DNA of 64,000 nt, taken from positions 93,777,912-93,841,911 of the forward strand of contig CM043963.1 in NCBI GenBank assembly GCA_014529385.2, in the 5' to 3' direction. The notes under the pieces were generated by a model. It was not told the DNA's origin and made no database searches. It saw nothing but the letters and a program-made list of their open reading frames with translations. Source of the DNA: Adiantum capillus-veneris. Its lineage: Eukaryota; Streptophyta; Polypodiopsida; Polypodiales; Pteridaceae. The position numbers were made by a program, and so were the translations under genes. This document shows, one piece after another, positions 62,307-64,000 of this stretch; position 1 is the first letter of the stretch; the number at the start of each line of letters is the position of its first letter.

Positions 62307-64000
62307 TGGAGTCAGTATATTGTTGAATATCTCACAAATAGAACTTTCCCAGAAGGAACGTCAAAAGCTCGTCAGAAATCTGTAGAGACAGAAGCTAGAG
62401 ATACGCTTTAATAGGAGATCAACTCTATAAGAGAGGTAAAGACAACCAGCTTAGGATTTGCGCATCAGAGTCTGAGTATGTGATAATCCTGGAGCAAGCT
62501 CATGGAGGAGTAGGTGGAGGCCATTTCTCAGGTGATAAGACAACAAAACTTGTCTTAGCCGCAGGAATATGGTGGCCAACATTACATATGGACGCTGAGG
62601 AATACGTTAAACGGTGTGATGACTGTCAGCGGACCAAAGTACCACTTAAAAGAGATGATATGCCGCTTAGACCAATGATGGGGGCAAGAGCTTTTGCAAA
62701 ATGGGGGATTGATTATGTCGGACCCATTTCACCTCCTGCATATAAGACTCATGCACAATACATCATTGTGGCTACAGACTATCTAACAAAGTGGGTCGAA
62801 GCAAAGGCAACTCAAAAAGCAGATGCCAGGACCACGGCACAATTTCTGTATGAATACGTCTTTGTACGATATGGATTGCCAATAGAAATTGTGAGTGATC
62901 GAGGCACACATTTCATAAATGAAGTGATAGAGATCCTTCTAGATGAATTCATGGTAATCCATAGGAAATCAGCCCCGTATCATCCACAAGCAAACGGACA
63001 AGCTGAAGCAACAAACAAAACCATATGCACGGTCCTTACGAAGATTGTATCTGAGTCGAGAACTGACTGGGACCAGAAGTTGCATTCAACATTATGGGCA
63101 TATAGGGTAGCATATAAAACATCAATAGGAACGACCCCATATAACATGGTTTTTGGGCTAAATGCTATCTTGCCAATAGAATTCTTGATTTCAACCTTAA
63201 GGGTGGCTAAGGATCTAGAGTGGACAGGGCACGAGCTCTCTGATAGAATAGATGACCTGGAAAAGCTAGACGAGCTTCGCCTAAAAGCAGTAGCTTCTAT
63301 CTACGCTCAAAAAAGGCGACAAAAGGAATTTTTTGATAAGCATGTGCGGACTAAAGAGTTTAAAGTTGGGGACTATATCCTAGTTTACACTCTGAAACAG
63401 CATGCTAAGAAGCTTAAAAAGCGAGGGATGGGACCTCTGGTGATTAAAGATCTATCACCAAGTGGAGCCATCAAGCTTGCTACATTAGACGGAGAAGAAA
63501 TGCCCAATTGGATTAGTGGATGCAAAGTGAAAAAGTATCTGTTGCCGCTAACACAAGACATGCTTCTCAAAATACATCAAGAAAAGCTGCGTGTCCAGAA
63601 AAAGAAAAAGATTGAGGAGGAAGCGCAAGCCGAGGCGAAGGAAAGAATGGAGAAAAGAAGACTACTGCGTCAGAAACAACGCAATGAAGGAGCAATACGA
63701 ATAAACGCAGTCAGTATAACAGAAATGGATAATGACAAAGAAGAACCCATCATTGAATGCAAAGTAGGAACCAACCAAATTAAAGCCAGAGCACTATTGG
63801 ATTCAGGAGCTCAAGCTAACCTACTTTCACTCAGTTTGTATAGACAATTGACAAATGACACTAAACTACAAACTGCCAAGCAAGAGTTAAAGAGTTACTC
63901 TGAGAATTCAATCAAAACTATCGGATGCACAGTTTTACATATACAGATTAACCAATATGTGTATCCTCATATGTTTTACGTGGTTGAAGACCAAGCTACA
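62307..64000 (+). CDS. Gypsy-2 second HHCC module, integrase core and second retropepsin-like domain (runs off window)
   Basis: After the TAA the same frame reads WSQYIVEYLTNRTFPEGTSK for 30 codons, then a -1 shift at 62,397-62,401 leads to ALIGDQLYKRGKDNQLRICA. That frame is open to the window end (over 530 codons). Second HHCC: QAHGGVGGGHFSGDKTTK...YVKRCDDCQR (62,501-62,626). Integrase core with Asp 62,711 (WGIDYVGP), Asp 62,897 (VSDRGTHF) and Glu 63,005 (NGQAEATN), spacing D-D-35-E. A GPY/F-like KKRGMGPLVIKDLSPSGAIK follows. Then a Lys/Glu/Arg-rich helix (63,570-63,690) and a retropepsin-like RALLDSGAQANLLSLSLYRQ (Asp 63,800). No chromodomain seen. The last domain is cut by the window edge. 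Confidence 0.88.

Larger units (their letters stand above)
52808..64000 (+). mobile_element. Gypsy-2: long, largely intact Ty3/gypsy element (3' end outside window)
   Basis: LTR, tRNA-Asp primer site, 1.4-kb leader, gag, protease, linker, RT-RNase H, integrase and a further protease-like domain on the plus strand, more than 11.2 kb so far. The primer site and absent chromodomain suggest the Athila/Tat side of the gypsy tree, but the layout differs from the forms I know. Damage is limited to a few frame steps and one stop. It inserted about 140 bp after the primer site of the long-LTR element. Confidence 0.9.

Noticed and set aside
1-64000. tRNA, rRNA or snRNA genes
   Set aside because: No cloverleaf-like gene, A/B box pair or rRNA stretch was noticed on either strand. 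tRNA-related matches are primer-binding sites only. A dedicated RNA search could still find a small one.

Overview
This is a gene-poor, repeat-dense stretch of a plant nuclear genome. Almost all recognisable protein sequence belongs to LTR retrotransposons (Ty1/copia and Ty3/gypsy) with plant-type primer-binding sites (tRNA-iMet type TGGTATCAG, tRNA-Asp type TGGCGCCGTTGCC). The rest is long AT-rich non-coding sequence with (GA)n, (CA)n and (CT)n microsatellites, plus decayed gene fragments. I see no rRNA, tRNA or intact host gene. A large-genome plant is likely. The transposase-like family at 5.85-8.18 kb recalls proteins I associate with non-seed plants such as ferns, lycophytes or mosses, but the species cannot be fixed from this window.

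Layout. 1-5.85 kb: unassigned sequence, microsatellites and short tandem repeats. 5.85-8.18 kb (-): decayed DDE transposase-like gene ending in a SWIM zinc finger. 8.24-11.44 kb (-): Copia-1, 5'-truncated, with a 227-bp 3' LTR and most of the integrase core deleted. 11.44-12.03 kb (+): a second SWIM-finger pseudogene. 12.9-15.3 kb: two degenerate iMet-type primer sites with LTR-like flanks.

15.3-45.8 kb is a nested stack. Copia-2 (+) begins at 15.3 kb, breaks off inside the integrase at 17,814 and resumes at 44,083 after about 26 kb of insertions. The insertions are LTR-X (17.8-25.4 kb: two tandem ~955-bp LTRs and a repetitive non-coding interior) and Gypsy-1 (25.45-44.08 kb, -, pseudogenised). 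The protease of Gypsy-1 is split by TIR-Y (29,682-41,507), a sequence with terminal inverted repeats. TIR-Y holds LTR-Z (about 30.76-37.82 kb, -), a young-looking non-autonomous LTR element with gag-like ORFs and a membrane-anchored ORF but no pol. TIR-Y also carries an array of 145-bp perfect palindromes and a C45 homopolymer.

45.8-52.8 kb: local duplications, a decayed protein-kinase-like gene (47.26-48.41 kb) and a ~4-kb LTR followed by an iMet primer site. 52.8 kb to the right edge (+): Gypsy-2, the best-preserved element. It has a 5' LTR with TATA box, a tRNA-Asp PBS, a 1.4-kb leader with four ACGCGT-centred palindromes, a 1,050-codon Gag, a protease ORF, a linker ORF, RT-RNase H, and an integrase frame still open at the window edge.

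Gypsy-2 is the most unusual object here. It has two complete HHCC zinc-binding modules in tandem before the integrase core. A second retropepsin-like LDSGA motif lies downstream of the integrase in the same reading frame. Its polyprotein is laid out as a series of frames each shifted by -1, and at least one of these steps is explained by a 14-bp tandem duplication.
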